Assembly (NCBI GenBank): GCA_029582265.1
Contig: CM055828.1
Span: forward strand, 806,001 to 870,000
Direction of reading: 5' to 3'
Length of the DNA stretch: 64,000 nt
Source: Zoroaster sp. YZ-2022
Taxonomy: Eukaryota; Echinodermata; Asteroidea; Forcipulatida; Zoroasteridae
Shown here piece by piece: positions 42,916-56,775 of this stretch. The notes under the pieces were generated by a model. It was not told where the DNA came from. It ran no database searches and saw nothing but the letters and a program-made list of their open reading frames with translations. The first letter of the stretch is position 1. Each line of letters begins with the position of its first letter. The position numbers and the translations under genes are program-made.

Positions 42916-45530
42916 GTAAATCTTGTGTAAAGTTATAAATACAAAATAGTTCACCAACTAGAAACAGCGCCCTCCTGTTATGTCTGACATACCTCGTGAG
43001 GCTTATAAAAGTGGCGGAAATATTACTCAATTCCGTCAGAACAAGCATTAAGAGGTTAAGGAGTAATTCAATTCAATTCAATTCCAGTTTCGCTGCTGGT
43101 TTCAAATAGGACAAAAACCGGAAAGTGACTTGTATAAGACAAAAAACTTTGGGAAGAGAAAAAATAACTCGGGAGAAAGAATCTAGCTATCTGACTTATT
43201 AAAACTGTTATGAACTGTTAAAATAAAATAACATATATCGTATACATACATACATACATAACACACACACACACACCCATGTAGAATGAACTTAAACTAG
43301 ACTTGTTAATGACTGGTATTGAAATCATTCGTGAATCAAATTGGAATGCAACAATTGAACAAGAATCGCTAGTTTGGTTAGTCTAGTAAAAGAATCTGAA
43401 CGCGTGATAATAAAAATGAGCAGAAATATTTTGAAATCTTATATAACATGTACATGTATTGATGTATTGATGTATTGATGTATTGATTACAAGGAAATAG
43501 GTCAACCTATTGTAGGTACGAAACATTAGTTAGACCTGCTTTCGTACCCGAGTCATCTTAATAATTTCAAGGACATGGGTCACTCTTGATAGTAGTACTA
43601 TAAATTACTAAGACCTTAGTTAGTACCGTAGCCATCTTTATCAAGTTCCATATTCATGTATTATTGATTGCAAGGAGATGATATTTATCAGTAAATTAAT
43701 TAGGTATGCTTTATAGAACTGTAGCCATCGTTATCATGTTCCCATGTAGTATTGAAGGCAAGGAGATATATCACGCTATGATATAAACTATGTATCATTA
43801 AGATCGGATTTAGTACTATGGCAACGTTTATCACTGAAGTAATAACATTGATTGTTATGAGATGGGTTTCTTGTCACGTTTTGACATTTTACCAAAAATG
43901 TGTGTACTGTACACTTATGAATGACGCAAGCACGTTAAAAATCATACAGGAAAAATAAACGATATTTGTTTTGAAACCAGTTCGATTTCTAAAGAAGTTA
44001 TTAATTTAATGTTTTTTTTAGTTTGTTACAGACTCAACTGTTTTTAATATTGAGGGTGCTCCCTTTGTTAGTGGTGTCTTTCTGAATGTTATATCTGAAT
44101 TTAATAATTGTTTAACTATTTTACTTTCTACGAATAATTTGTTATAAAATGTACAGGAGATGTGAATTGGTTTTAACAAATATCGTTTACACAAAGATAT
44201 TTAATTTTTCACATAAAGAAAAACAAGTAAACCCCCAGGTGTAAATAATACTTGTAAATAATGCTTGTAAATTACTTTTGTTCAGTTTAAATTGAGCGCA
44301 TCTTTTAATTGTACATTTGTTTTAATACATGTAATACACATTATTTTAAACATAATATAAAGTATGAAATTCACGCCATATTTATATGTTTTCTTAATTT
44401 GTTTAATTGTGAAGTTTTTACGGGCTCTCTTGGTAAAATCCTGGGTATATGAAAGTTAAACCATTGCATAATACCAATAGCCTAAGTATATTGCTTTGAC
44501 GTTTAATGCTTGCTGGCTTGTCGGCATTTGAGAGCGTGTAATAACACATCTTCGTATTTAGATAAGAAGTGGCAAAAATCAATAAAGAAAACCCCCGGTT
44601 TTATTATCGTGAAATAATTGTCAGGTCACCTTGTCATAGTGTAAGTTGTTCAAAATGCTTTATAAACCATACAAAAAGACGAGTTTTCCGTGTTTACTGA
44701 AGCTGTATAATAATATTGATTCAGGTTTACCGCTTTGAGATTGCCGACTGACTGTCTCAAGGTGATATTTTAATGACTTTAAACTAAGCACGCCGTACAG
44801 GCGAAGCTTGCAATTCCAACTCACTAGCTGTGTCATTCGTTGCTGACAAATTTTAAAACGAATTTTAAAAGGATAGGTCCATATTTGTTTTCTAATATAA
44901 CAACCGTTATATTTTGTCAATATAAATATAGGCTATATACTAAGTTATTTCTGCCTTGGGAAAAGGAAGACTAACTTTTATTTTTAAACTGATATTTTTT
45001 AAATGGAAATTAAATACAAGGGGTATGAATGACCAGCCATTGATATAATTATTCTCGTTTGCGATGAAAAACAATGGTTGTGTTATTACAGCTGAACATT
45101 TAAGACCTATTCGATGGGAAACTTTAAACTTTATTTTGCACGCATGTAAAATTTCATTCAGCTGGAACTCCGGTAAATTGCAGGTAAGCTAAACGATTCT
45201 GATCACCGCATCGTTGTAATGCTTAATCATACGCTATTCTTTACAATCGAAACCTATATAATGAAACTGAGAAAACGGTTTGAATTTCTTTAAAGTACGG
45301 TATGTAAATAATGCTTTCACGATGGCACTTTATGAACATCATTACATGTGGGATGTTATACACCTGTCTTCTATAACATATTAAAACAGTAATGTCTCGT
45401 TTGTTTCGTTCTCGATTTAGTACCAGTCATGAAGTCTTTGCGATGCTGAAATTATACCATGCATATTATCCACTCAACTTACAAAAATAAACTAATAATT
45501 ATTTGCGTCATCCACATTATGTCAGGGCTC
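42916..45530. other. Gene-free stretch
   Basis: AT-rich with a (CATA)n/(CA)n microsatellite near 43243-43277 and a fourfold TGTATTGA repeat near 43455-43488. No coding signal seen on either strand. Confidence 0.5.
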
Positions 45531-45713
45531 TCAAAAGTAGCCGGTCACCGGCGGCAAATCGCCGCCTGCGGCAGGTTTTGCCGCCGGCTACTTTTCACCG
45601 GATGACCAAAAATATTTTTTTCACCTTTCTGTGAACTTCTCTGCAAAAAACTGATTCGCACGTCAAAACTAGTCAGTTTTCTCAGCGACACGGCCGCAGC
45701 CATTATGTATGAC

Positions 45714-46153
45714 ATAAAACACAATAAACGGGGCCAATTTTCATCCGTCACGTTAGCAGTTTTTCCAATGGTTGTTATTTATTTTTAAGTACCTGAAACC
45801 GACCAAAACGTGTTTCAACATGTGAATGGACATGCAGGCTTATACTAGAAATAATTTGAGTTGATTTATTTTATTTTTTTTATTTTTATATTTATTTTTT
45901 TACCCTTAAATTTCCATAAAAATTGGATGGAAAAAGTTACCTCACTTTTCCGTCCATTTGTTGATGGAAATTTTAGGGTAATTAAAAAAATAATAGTAAT
46001 AACTCAAATTATCTTTAGGATAAGCATGCATGTCTATTCAAATGTTGAAATTCTTTTTGGGTGGTTTCAGATAATTAAAACAAAAATTACAACCATTAGA
46101 AAAACTGCTAACGTGACGGTAGGAAAGTGGCCCCCTTTATTGTGTTTTATGTC
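45714..46153. repeat. Inverted repeat element, 65-bp arms
   Basis: ACATAAAACACAATAAACGG...GTCACGTTAGCAGTTTTTCC (45714-45778) pairs with GGAAAAACTGC-like sequence ending TTATTGTGTTTTATGT (46089-46153). A GC-rich hairpin (GCCGGCGGCA...TGCCGCCGGC) lies just to the left at about 45547-45592. Likely a degraded DNA transposon; no transposase. Confidence 0.7.
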
Positions 46154-46189
46154 GTATACGCTCCCTTGCGCTTTGTGTAAGCTGTAGGC

Positions 46190-48540
46190 CTATCCTGATT
46201 GGTTAACGATGTTTCCTGTACTGTGATTTCCATACACTTTTGTCAAATTGTTTGTGATACATTGTATCCATTCATTATTAAAGACTCAAATAGGCCGGCT
46301 GCGGCACATATGCTACAAACAAGTATCAAACTAGCTGTTCAGGATGGAATGTTTGCCTATTGTTCACAGTAATTGGATTAGTGAGACCTTAAAGGCTGCT
46401 TTATGTCTGCGCTGGAGTGTGCACCACGATGTGTAAAAAAAAGAGGATTTTATAATATGTGCATTCATAGAACTTAGGAATATGTATAGAAAAATCAATC
46501 TGTAAACGTTTCAGCTCATTTAAGATAATACAATTCGAATTAGTGCATGTAACCTTACGTAAATGTTACGTACATGTAATATGGCCTACATGGTGGTCGC
46601 AACCCAGATACGCTACGGTTCTCTGTGTGCTTCATTGTTCCCAATCGCAGGTGCTCCAGGAACATTGAAATTCCTTCGAGTAACGACTGTTTAAAAGGAC
46701 TGATCATCCCCGCGACAACCAGATTCTAAGCTTCGTTTTCCAGAGACAGCCAGACAGCCACCCAGCCAGCCACCCAGCACGATGTCACCACTATACTCAT
46801 TCGCCCTGTCTTCATCCCCTCTCCCCCTCTGTACCGCTGGTTCCTATCCCTGACGTTGATGTCGGCAATACAAGATCCTCGGCCGAGACCACCTCGTGAC
46901 TCCACCCAAGGACTGGACCAGAACACGCCAGGTTCCAAACCCCATCAGCTTAGTTTCTCAGTGGAGGTACCTCCCCTCAAAACACAAACATTTCCATACG
47001 AGTACTGTACAAGTATGACTACTACAACTTCATATATAACACAACACTGTAAAAAAATTGTATGAGTTCACAGGAGTTTTCTATTGAAAACAATCAAAAA
47101 TTTACAGCAGAAATTGCCGTTTTCAGATTTTCCTGTGAATATACAGAAATGTGCCGTTTCTAAATAGTTACGTTCCTATTCTCTGTAAAGTTACAGCAGG
47201 TCTGCTGTTGATGCACAAGGGAAAATTCTGCTGTATAATAACAAAGAATTTGCTGTATAATAAAGTCTCCGTAATGCCAATTGACCAAACAACTTACTGT
47301 AAAATGAACAACAACTTGTGTGCGTTTACATCAAGTACAGATATAATAATGTACACAATCCAATATGTAAAGATGTCGGCTATAATAATGAATTTTTGGT
47401 CTGCACATTGTATCAAACAATCGGGAACACGTTTTTCATATAATGAATTTACAATGCGTCACAAAACGAGGGCAGTGTTTATTTCTCATTGACGGATGGT
47501 AATCGACGAACCATGCTTATTGCATTTATTAACACGAGTGTTTTATCTCTTAATAATAATATATAGAAACCTCGATCGGATACGGACGATCGGGTGGGAC
47601 AAATAACTCGAATAGCCATCCGCATACATTGGCCATTTTTGGCTGGTGTTGATTCCGTTTTCTCTCTTCAGCATTAATAATTTATGCCATACGGTTATTC
47701 ATTTACACCTGTTTGGCTTAAGTGTTTATTTCTTGTACTGTCTTTACATTGTTGCATTTCTTTTAATATTACAAATTGTGTGACGATTGGCCTGCCTCTT
47801 GTGGGTTTGCATACTTAAATGCATAAAACCCTCGCTGCCATTATGATAATTATCAGAACGTGGTATTTTAGTAAGGCCAATTATTTAACGGCCTTGATAA
47901 TGAGTATCACGAGCTTTCCAGTTATCATCGTGACATTAATTGCAGGACTTTTTATAATAGGGTATCGCTCGTCAGTAGTTTTTCAAAATGGAAATATATG
48001 TTGCAAGCGCAAATTTATAATGCAGAATATCATACATAATTATGTTTTTTGTAATGAGTTTGAAATATTTCGGACGTTTTTACTATAAACTGTGCACTCT
48101 ATGTGTAGACCCAGAACTTCATCACGTCAAATGTGTTCGTGTCATAAACCGATCCCCTCCATACAAGGCAATAACATTGGCATCGGCACAATACCAAATC
48201 CAAGAGAAAATGGAACCGGATAAACGGACGCCGAGACAGATTTGTCATTGCTCAAGGGATTAGATGTGCCAATTATATTTGTGAGCCCAATTTTTGCATG
48301 CACGCCCTGTCGGGGTACCCCCGCCCCCAACACCGCTTAAAACAACACTTTATGTGCCATTTTCTCTTCTCCCTGTTTTCTTTATTAAAACTAAAATTCA
48401 ACCCTGTCGGTTATTTATTTCACTTGAAAAAATGCTTTATAAAAGACATGTTTTCAAAAATTAATTGCGAGAAAGTATGGTTTTACTAGTTAGGTTATAT
48501 ATTTATGATATTCCGTTATAAACAAATGTTAGATTAATTA
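46190..48540. other. Gene-free stretch
   Basis: Contains a GC-richer patch at about 46735-46960 with CCAGCCAGCCACCC repeats. Short open frames there show no recognisable protein. Nothing else supported. Confidence 0.45.
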
Positions 48541-48548
48541 CGGTACTA

Positions 48549-48807
48549 CAGTATGTCCCCAAAAAAGTGTCACTCTAACTATTTCTGAAAATATACCAAA
48601 ACCCCGAAATACATTTTGGAACTTTTTCAATTGCACAGATACTCCTAATCCTTGGCCTAAATACCTGTGAGTTTTATGTAATTTCTCACAGGTGTTTAGG
48701 CCAAGGATTAGGAGTATCTGTGCAATTGAAAAAGTTCCAAAATTTATTTCGTGGTTTTGGTATATTTTCAGAAATAGTTAGAGTGTCTCTTTTTTGGGGA
48801 CGTACTG
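48549..48807. mobile_element. Tc1/mariner-type MITE
   Basis: CAGTATGTCCCCAAAAAAG at the left and the inverse ending GGGGACGTACTG at the right, flanked by TA on both sides (48547-48548 and 48808-48809). The two 120-bp halves are nearly perfect inverses, meeting at ACCTGTGAG/CTCACAGGT. TA duplication and CAGT ends are the Tc1/mariner signature. Confidence 0.85.
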
Positions 48808-48809
48808 TA

Positions 48810-50380
48810 TAAACCAAGCTTCTGACAATTGTATTTTGAAATAGCTCATTGCTATAAAGCAATGGTCTGATTAAAACAAACGAAAAACGGTGATACATTT
48901 AGGCCTAAATCAGATGCACACCAGCCAATTTCGTATAACTCGATAACACTTCCGCAAATTCACAAGTATAAGATGGTGAGTTCATTCGTTTCTGGTAGTT
49001 TTGGGTTATTTTTATGGACCACAGTTGATGTCGTAGTATGAGGCACGCTCACTTGTGCATGCAGACTATATGGTTTCCCATTTCAAAATTTTCGATAGAT
49101 AAACATGATCTCCTCGCAACAAATATAAAAAAAGGTATGAACATTCCGTTTGCCTCAAAGAATAAACATCAAATTTACTCCATACATGTTAAAATGAACC
49201 CCTGATATTATAGTATATCTCTTGGTCTTGGAAACAATTTCTTAACTGACCAATGTTCAGGCTTGTTTTGTTATCTCGATCGGTTCACATACTCGGATAC
49301 TGGGTGGTTATAGAGCAGATGAGACCAACACCTATAGCATCCCTGGAGAAACCAATCAAATGGATTACTGCAAAATGTGACAATATACACAATGAGGTGA
49401 TCACATTCAGGTATCATCCAACACCGCATTGACGTCACCAAGTGTCTTACTTCGCTGAAAACACTGGATTAAATTCCATTTATAGACAGTGACGACCTAA
49501 AATAGCTCGCTGGGTTATTATCATCCACTGGGGAATAAATAGGTCAAATGTTTCGCTTTTTAAGTGGTTGCTTAAGGGGATATTGACGAGGCATTTAAAA
49601 ATGTAGTGAGAAGCAAAAAGTATTAAAAAAATTATGTTTTCCATAAATGAGGGCAGTTCGGACATAATTGTTCAGGATGAATTGGTAACTGATCTCACAT
49701 CAAGTTAGCTTTCGTATAATTCAGACAGTTTTGTTATAGGTAATTACCAATGTTGCATCTTCCCTTTAAAACCAGTGTAACAATACATGTATAAAGATGT
49801 ATATACAACCACCATAACGTGAACTTTCGTTACAAAATTATTTATAAGAAAAGTAACGTCACAATATTTTCATATAGCCTTTACTGAAAACAATTATTTA
49901 CATAGGTGTAAGTTAGTAAATAATATTTCCTATAGGCCTAGTTATAATTTATATTTATTTCTACATTATTATGTACATATCGTCCTAAGAATATATGAGC
50001 GCCCAATATCACCCAACATTACACCCAAAGACGGCGTTATCATGAGCTATACAAGTATGGACTCGCATTACTTACGGTATTACTTACGGTTTATTTCTCC
50101 ATATGTAGTCAATGATACTTTAAAGCTTACTTTAAAACCCATTGTATGACAAGGGCAAACCATGCTATCATGAATTATTAAAGACTGTTTGCGGTGACAC
50201 CAAAATTCTTTTGAGTAGTAAATAGTTCTAAAAAGACACGTTTGGCTACAACTGTCTAATTAATTTGTTGATTGATCTCTTCAAAAGTCTAATAAGGTCG
50301 GTTGGTCTGTATATACCTTATCATTATCAAGTGACTATAACAATTCTTTAACAAAAAAAGTTAAATTCACTGGCTCTTTA
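48810..50380. other. Gene-free stretch
   Basis: No coding signal, repeat or RNA gene recognised on either strand. Confidence 0.45.
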
Positions 50381-50381
50381 T

Positions 50382-52170
50382 GCCCCAGTCACATTGGAGC
50401 TGCGATTGCCTACGACCATGTCAGTCGTGCGACCTAGGGCGGTCTTGGCCCGGTCGTAGGTTTTTTCTGCGATGTCGGCCTAGCAGTCACACAATAAGAC
50501 CTGTCCTCGACTGCTCTGCGACTTGTAGCCAACTGATAGCACGACTGGTCGCAAGACCTTGAGGGACTTGTCGTACGATCACCCAAGACTACCTACGATT
50601 GTCAAGGATCAGTCGCACGACTGGTCGTGCGACTGGTCGTGACTATTCGCACGACTTGTCGTGCAGTCGCAAGACTAGTCACGCATAGTCGTGTGACTAG
50701 TCGTGCATTCGTGCGAATAGTCGTGCATAGTCGTGCGACTGTTGGACGACTGGATAGTCCCACGATGAACCACGACTACGTAAGACCACCCAAGACTTGT
50801 AGCACGACCATCGCCAACGGCGGATCCAGGGGGGGGCCAACGGGGGCCATGGCCCCCCCAAAAAAAACGAAGCTGTACGCCCCCCCCCCCAAAAAAAAAA
50901 AGAAAAAAAAAAAGAAAAGAAAAGAAAAGAAGAAAAAAAAGGGGGAAAAAGAGAGACAAAACAAAACCCCACAACTTTACGCCCCCTCCTTGTGCAGCTA
51001 AGTCTTGCTTATACGTTCAGCTTTTGTTAAAGTATGCAAATTACAACACACTGATTGGCTACATGAATGTGTTCATAATCCTACTCACGATCCAACATTG
51101 CCACAAAATTTGCAATGGTAGTTTGTGCAGTTAAGCCAAGCTGCATTAGACGAGGCGTACACGGTGATTGTATGCATGGCTTATGCACACGCGACTGGTT
51201 GTGTGGGGTTTCCTGGATATTAGGTGAGCCATGCAACGTCCGCAATGTAGGCCTACGTTTAGACTTGGCGCGAACATCGCGTGCATAAAACGCATTTCAA
51301 TCTTGTGAGTACGAGCAGGAGCAGTGACTTGAAAGATTCGTCTTCCATCGTCATATGAGCAGTAAGTATCAACGTAAAATACAGTGGGCTGTTTTGCAGC
51401 ACTGTGTAGATTACACAATAATGTATGTACATACCATAACACTCTGGGGACTCCATGCGGGCACCAGCCTAACCCAGATGAGTGGCCATATCTTAAAACA
51501 TGTCAATGATTGTTTTTCTGAAAATCTACCCTTTTGTAGAAAGGATCAATTTTGATCAATAATAACTGCCGTTAATTCCAGAGTTCTGTGTCATCAATGG
51601 ATTATTTCAGGCGGCTTTATTTAAACATTAATTTGCATTAATAACTTTTACAACTTGCACACGATTAGCAGCGTAAGTTTGTCATAATCATACAACGCCA
51701 CACCCCAGTGGAGCCGGCTAGCTCCTGTGCACGTAGCTATAGGAAAGGAAAGTGTCAATGGAAACTTTTACAGAAAAAAATGAGCCCCTCCCAACACAAA
51801 ATCCTGGGTACATACATGCGCCACTAAACAAACAAACCCCACCAGAAACGTTTTGCGCTCGCAAATACGCCCCTCCACTGAGCATTTGGCCCCCCCTAAA
51901 CTTTGGGCCTAGATCCGCCGTTGGCCATCGCACGACTATTGAAGACCTACCTACGACCAGCTACGACCAGCTACGACCAGTTTGGTCGCAGCCAGGTTTT
52001 TGAACATGATCGAAAACCTCCCCAAGACCGAATTCGGTCTTGCGACTACCCAAGACCACCCACAACCACCTGGGACTTGTCGCAGGACTTTTCTACGATT
52101 CCTTGTAATTTCCAGTCACAGACGATCGTAACCTGTTGTAAGTTGTCGAATCCTCCAGTGTGACTGGGGC
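50382..52170. mobile_element. Inverted-repeat DNA transposon remnant with TCGTGCGACT repeats
   Basis: The ends GCCCCAGTCACATTGGAG and CTCCAGTGTGACTGGGGC are inverses with one mismatch. Next to them the left side (50400-50810) is a run of GTCGTGCGACT-type units, and the right side (51930-52140) carries CTACGACCAG and CCAAGACC units. Flanks TTAT and TTAA are similar but not identical. No transposase. The element is itself interrupted at 50813-51925. Confidence 0.7.
50813..51925. mobile_element. Nested inverted-repeat element with 4-bp duplication
   Basis: The ends GCCAACGGCGGATC and GATCCGCCGTTGGC are exact inverses flanked by CATC (50809-50812 and 51926-51929). Inside lie a poly-G/poly-C and poly-A tract (about 50828-50950) and a matching GGCCCCCC segment near the right end. 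Frames through the homopolymers are not genes. Confidence 0.68.
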
Positions 52171-52229
52171 TTAAGTCTTCAAATCTCACAAAGTATGACA
52201 ATAGATCGAATGTATCAATACAATCTATA

Positions 52230-54529
52230 ACTAGATATAAGTTTTTGTCACAACAAAAACAAGGTGTTCGGTTGAAGTTAAAATGGTTACGTCATCAATT
52301 CGAAGTGTTGGAGAAGTCAAATGTTAACGTCTGTTGAAGTTCTCGCGAGAAGTTTATTTGAATACAATACAATACTGAATTTAGAAATTATTTTAATATT
52401 AAACTTTGACTTCCGGTTTGGACAGGAAGTAAGGTCAAATTGGGGTCACCTTTGTGTAAATACTTTTGACAATTAACAATCTGTACAATGGTACAAAAAT
52501 GTCAATTTACCTCCTGTGGTTGTTGAGATATGATTTTTTTAAATATTAAACTTTCACTTCCGGTTTGGACAGGAAGTAAGGTCAAATTGGGGTATAAATA
52601 TTTTTTGACAATTAACGATCTGTATAATGGTACAAAATTTGTGAATTTACCTCTTGTGGTTGTTGAGATATGATTTTTTGAAAATATTAAATCTTGACTT
52701 CCGGTTTGGACAGGAAGTAAGGTCAAATTGGGGTCACCTTTTTGTAAATATTTTTCGACAATTAACGATCTGTACAATGGTACAAAAATTGTGAATTTAC
52801 CTCTTGTGGTTGTTGAGATATTATTTTTTTAAATGTTAAACTTTGACTTCCGGTTTGGACAGGAAGTAAGGTCAAATTGGGGTCACCTTTGTGTAAACAT
52901 TTTTCGACAATTAACAATCTGTATAATGGTACAAAAATTGTGAATTTACCTCTTGTGGTTGTTGAGATATTATTTTTTTTAAATATTAAATTTTGACTTC
53001 CGGTTTGGACAGGAAGTAAGGTCAAATTGGGGTCACCTTTTTGTAAATATTTTTTGACAATTAACGATCTGTACAATGGTACAAAAATTGTGAATTTACC
53101 TCTTGTGGTTGTTGAGATATGATTTTTTTTAAATGTTAAACTTTGACTTCCGGTTTGGACAGGAAGTAAGGTCAAATTGGGGTCATGTTTTTGACAATTT
53201 TTTTCGACAATTAACAATCTATACAATAGTGCAAAAAATTTCCATTTACCTGTTGTGGTTGTTGAGATATGATTTATTTAAATATTAAACTTTGACTTCC
53301 GGTTTGGACAGGAAGTAAGGTCAAATCGGGGTCACTCACAACTGGAGTTTCATCTACTTGTTAAGTTCTAAGTACATGCCAAGTTTCAAGTTCATGTGAA
53401 GTTTGCAAGTATGTTTTTGTTTGCGGACAAGATGGGGGAGAAGAAGAAGAAGAAGAAGAAGAAGTAAAAACTAGATATAAGTTTTTGTCACAACAAAAAC
53501 AAGGTGTTCGGTTGAAGTTAAAATGGTTACGTCATCAATTCGAAGTGTTGGAGAAGTCAAATGTTAACGTCTGTTGAAGTTCTCGTGAGAAGTTTATTTG
53601 AATACAATACAATACTGAATTTAGAAATTATTTTAATATTAAACTTTGACTTCCGGTTTGGACAGGAAGTAAGGTCAAATTGGGGTCACCTTTGTGTAAA
53701 TACTTTTGACAATTAACAATCTGTACAATGGTACAAAAATTTCAATTTACCTCCTGTGGTTGTTGAGATATGATTTTTTTAAATATTAAACTTTCACTTC
53801 CGGTTTGGACAGGAAGTAAGGTCAAATTGGGGTATAAATATTTTTTGACAATTAACGATCTGTATAATGGTACAAAAATTGTGAATTTACCTCTTGTGGT
53901 TGTTGAGATATGATTTTTTGAAAATATTAAACCTTGACTTCCGGTTTGGACAGGAAGTAAGGTCAAATTGGGGTCACCTTTTTGTAAATATTTTTCGACA
54001 ATTAACAATCTGTATAATGGTACAAAAATTGTGAATTTACCTCTTGTGGTTGTTGAGATATTATTATTTTTAAATATTAAACTTTGACTTCCGGTTTGGA
54101 CAGGAAGTAAGGTCAAATTGGGGTCACCTTTTTGTAAATATTTTTTGACAATTAACGATCTGTACAATGGTACAAAAATTGTGAATTTACCTCTTGTGGT
54201 TGTTGAGATATGATTTTTGTTTAATGTTAAACTTTGACTTCCGGTTTGGACAGGAAGTAAGGTCAAATTGGGGTCATGTTTTTGTAAATATTTTTCGACA
54301 ATTAACAATCTATACAATAGTGCAAAAAATGTCCATTTACCTGTTGTGGTTGTTGAGATATGATTTTTTTAAATATTAAACTTTGACTTCCGGTTTGGAC
54401 AGGAAGTAAGGTCAAATCGGGGTCAATCACAACTGGAGTTTCATCTACTTGTTAAGTTCTAAGTACATGCCAAGTTTCAAGTTCATGTGAAGTTTGCAAG
54501 TATGTTTTTGTTTGCGGACAAGATGGGGG

Positions 54530-54561
<32 letters not shown>

Positions 54562-55716
54562 AACTAGATATAAGTTTTTGTCACAACAAAAACAAGGTGT
54601 TCGGTTGAAGTTAAAATGGTTACGTCATCAATTCGAAGTGTTGGAGAAGTCAAATGTTAACGTCTGTTGAAGTTCTCGTGAGAAGTTTATTTGAATACAA
54701 TACAATACTGAATTTAGAAATTATTTTAATATTAAACTTTGACTTCCGGTTTGGACAGGAAGTAAGGTCAAATTGGGGTCACCTTTGTGTAAATACTTTT
54801 GACAATTAACAATCTGTACAATGGTACAAAAATTTCAATTTACCTCCTGTGGTTGTTGAGATATGATTTTTTTAAATATTAAACTTTCACTTCCGGTTTG
54901 GACAGGAAGTAAGGTCAAATTGGGGTATAAATATTTTTTGACAATTAACGATCTGTATAATGGTACAAAAATTGTGAATTTACCTCTTGTGGTTGTTGAG
55001 ATATGATTTTTTGAAAATATTAAACCTTGACTTCCGGTTTGGACAGGAAGTAAGGTCAAATTGGGGTCACCTTTTTGTAAATATTTTTTGACAATTAACA
55101 ATCTGTATAATGGTACAAAAATTGTGAATTTACCTCTTGTGGTTGTTGAGATATTATTATTTTTAAATATTAAACTTTGACTTCCGGTTTGGACAGGAAG
55201 TAAGGTCAAATTGGGGTCACCTTTTTGTAAATATTTTTTGACAATTAACGATCTGTACAATGGTACAAAAATTGTGAATTTACCTCTTGTGGTTGTTGAG
55301 ATATGATTTTTTTTTAATGTTAAACTTTGACTTCCGGTTTGGACAGGAAGTAAGGTCAAATGGGGTCATGTTTTTGTAAATATTTTTCGACAATTAACAA
55401 TCTATACAATAGTGCAAAAAATGTCCATTTACCTGTTGTGGTTGTTGAGATATGATTTTTTTAAATATTAAACTTTGACTTCCGGTTTGGACAGGAAGTA
55501 AGGTCAAATCGGGGTCAATCACAACTGGAGTTTCATCTACTTGTTAAGTTCTAAGTACATGCCAAGTTTCAAGTTCATGTGAAGTTTGCAAGTATGTTTT
55601 TGTTTGCGGACAAGATGGGGGAGAAGAAGAAGAAGAAGAAGAAGAAGTAAAAAAAATATATATAAAAAAACCGAACAAAAACAAGAGGTGTTTCGGGCAT
55701 ATACCCGAACACCTAA
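52230..55716 (+). mobile_element. Head-to-tail array of three Helentron-like tandem-repeat elements
   Basis: Three units start at 52230, 53470 and 54563 with ACTAGATATAAG, a hairpin GTTTTTGTCACAACAAAAAC and AGGTGTTCGG. Each holds six or seven repeats of about 147 bp, centred on ACTTCCGGTTTGGACAGGAAGT, and ends with a (GAA)n tract. Only the last unit has the complete 3' end: AGGTGTTTCGGGCATATACCC hairpin, then CACCTAA. Long open frames on the minus strand (up to 191 residues) are periodic artefacts of the 147-bp repeat. Confidence 0.82.
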
Positions 55717-56203
55717 AAAGTGTTGTTTTCCAAATAGGGTAAATTTAGTGTCTTACAATAACGTGTGATAAGATATTTCCCCGTTAGATTCCCAAAATAT
55801 CCTAAACTGCAATGTCAGGATCAAAACGGACGCTAAATACCGACACAAGAATTGACGGCACCCTGTGGGAGCAGGCGGGCAGTTTAGTATTTTACTTCCC
55901 TCAAGAGAGCGCTCGTCTCCCTCTTTCCTTTCATTCATCTCGTTGAGTGATGCATTTCACCTTTTTTTTTTACTCTGATGAGATTCTTTCATCTTGAGTT
56001 GTATGCTTCAGGACTGCGTTTTTAGGAAACTTGGATGGTTAAGACATCAATATACCTGTAACACAATCCAGGCAAACATTATGACTGCAACTTCTGCAGG
56101 GGCACCATATAGGCCTGTTTTATTAGATTGAAATTTTGTACCTAAATATAATCCTAGGTTGGCTTCAAAATCAGTGCGTTTTTTTGTAACCCCCCACCCC
56201 TTT

Positions 56204-56775
56204 TTAGGTGTTCGGGTATATGCCCGAAACACCTCTTGTTTTTGTTCGGTTTTATTTTTATTTTATTTTTTACTTCTTCTTCTTCTTCTTCTTCTTCGTC
56301 TCCCCCATCTTGTCCGCAAACAAAAACATACTTGCAAACTTCACATGAACTTGAAACTTGGCATGTACTTAGAACTTAACAAGTAGATGAAACTCCAGTT
56401 GTGAGTGACCCCGATTTGACCTTACTTCCTGTCCAAACCGGAAGTCAAAGTTTAATATTTAAAAAAATCATATCTCAACAACCACAACAGGTAAATGGAC
56501 ATTTTTTGCACTATTGTATAGATTGTTAATTGTCGAAAAATATTTACAAAAACATGACCCCAATTTGACCTTACTTCCTGTCCAAACCGGAAGTCAAAGT
56601 TTAACGTTAAAATAATTTATAAATTCAGTATTGTATTGTATTCAAATAAACTTCTCGCGAGAACTTCAACAGACGTTAACATTTGACTACTCCAACACTT
56701 CGAATTGATGACGTAACCATTTTAACTTCAACCGAACACCTTGTTTTTGTTGTGACAAAAACTTATATCTAGTTT
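56204..56775 (-). mobile_element. Inverted single-unit copy of the same element
   Basis: Minus-strand copy beginning ACTAGATATAAG (56775), with two of the 147-bp-type repeats, a (GAA)n tract and the hairpin plus CACCTAA end at about 56204. Compact and complete, it defines the element's two ends. It is separated from the array by about 490 bp (55717-56203) with no recognised content. Confidence 0.82.

Noticed and set aside
46726..47065. Possible exon in the GC-richer patch
   Set aside because: Frames on both strands are low-complexity, with no conserved motif and no convincing splice sites.
50627..51001. Lys-rich and Phe-rich frames
   Set aside because: Homopolymer A/C/G tracts inside a nested inverted-repeat element.
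52502..55359. Long minus-strand open frames (91-191 residues) with repeated LLPVQTGSQ and ISTTTRGKF
   Set aside because: They follow the 147-bp tandem repeat exactly. The repeat length is a multiple of three and simply lacks stops in one frame; there is no codon bias or start context.
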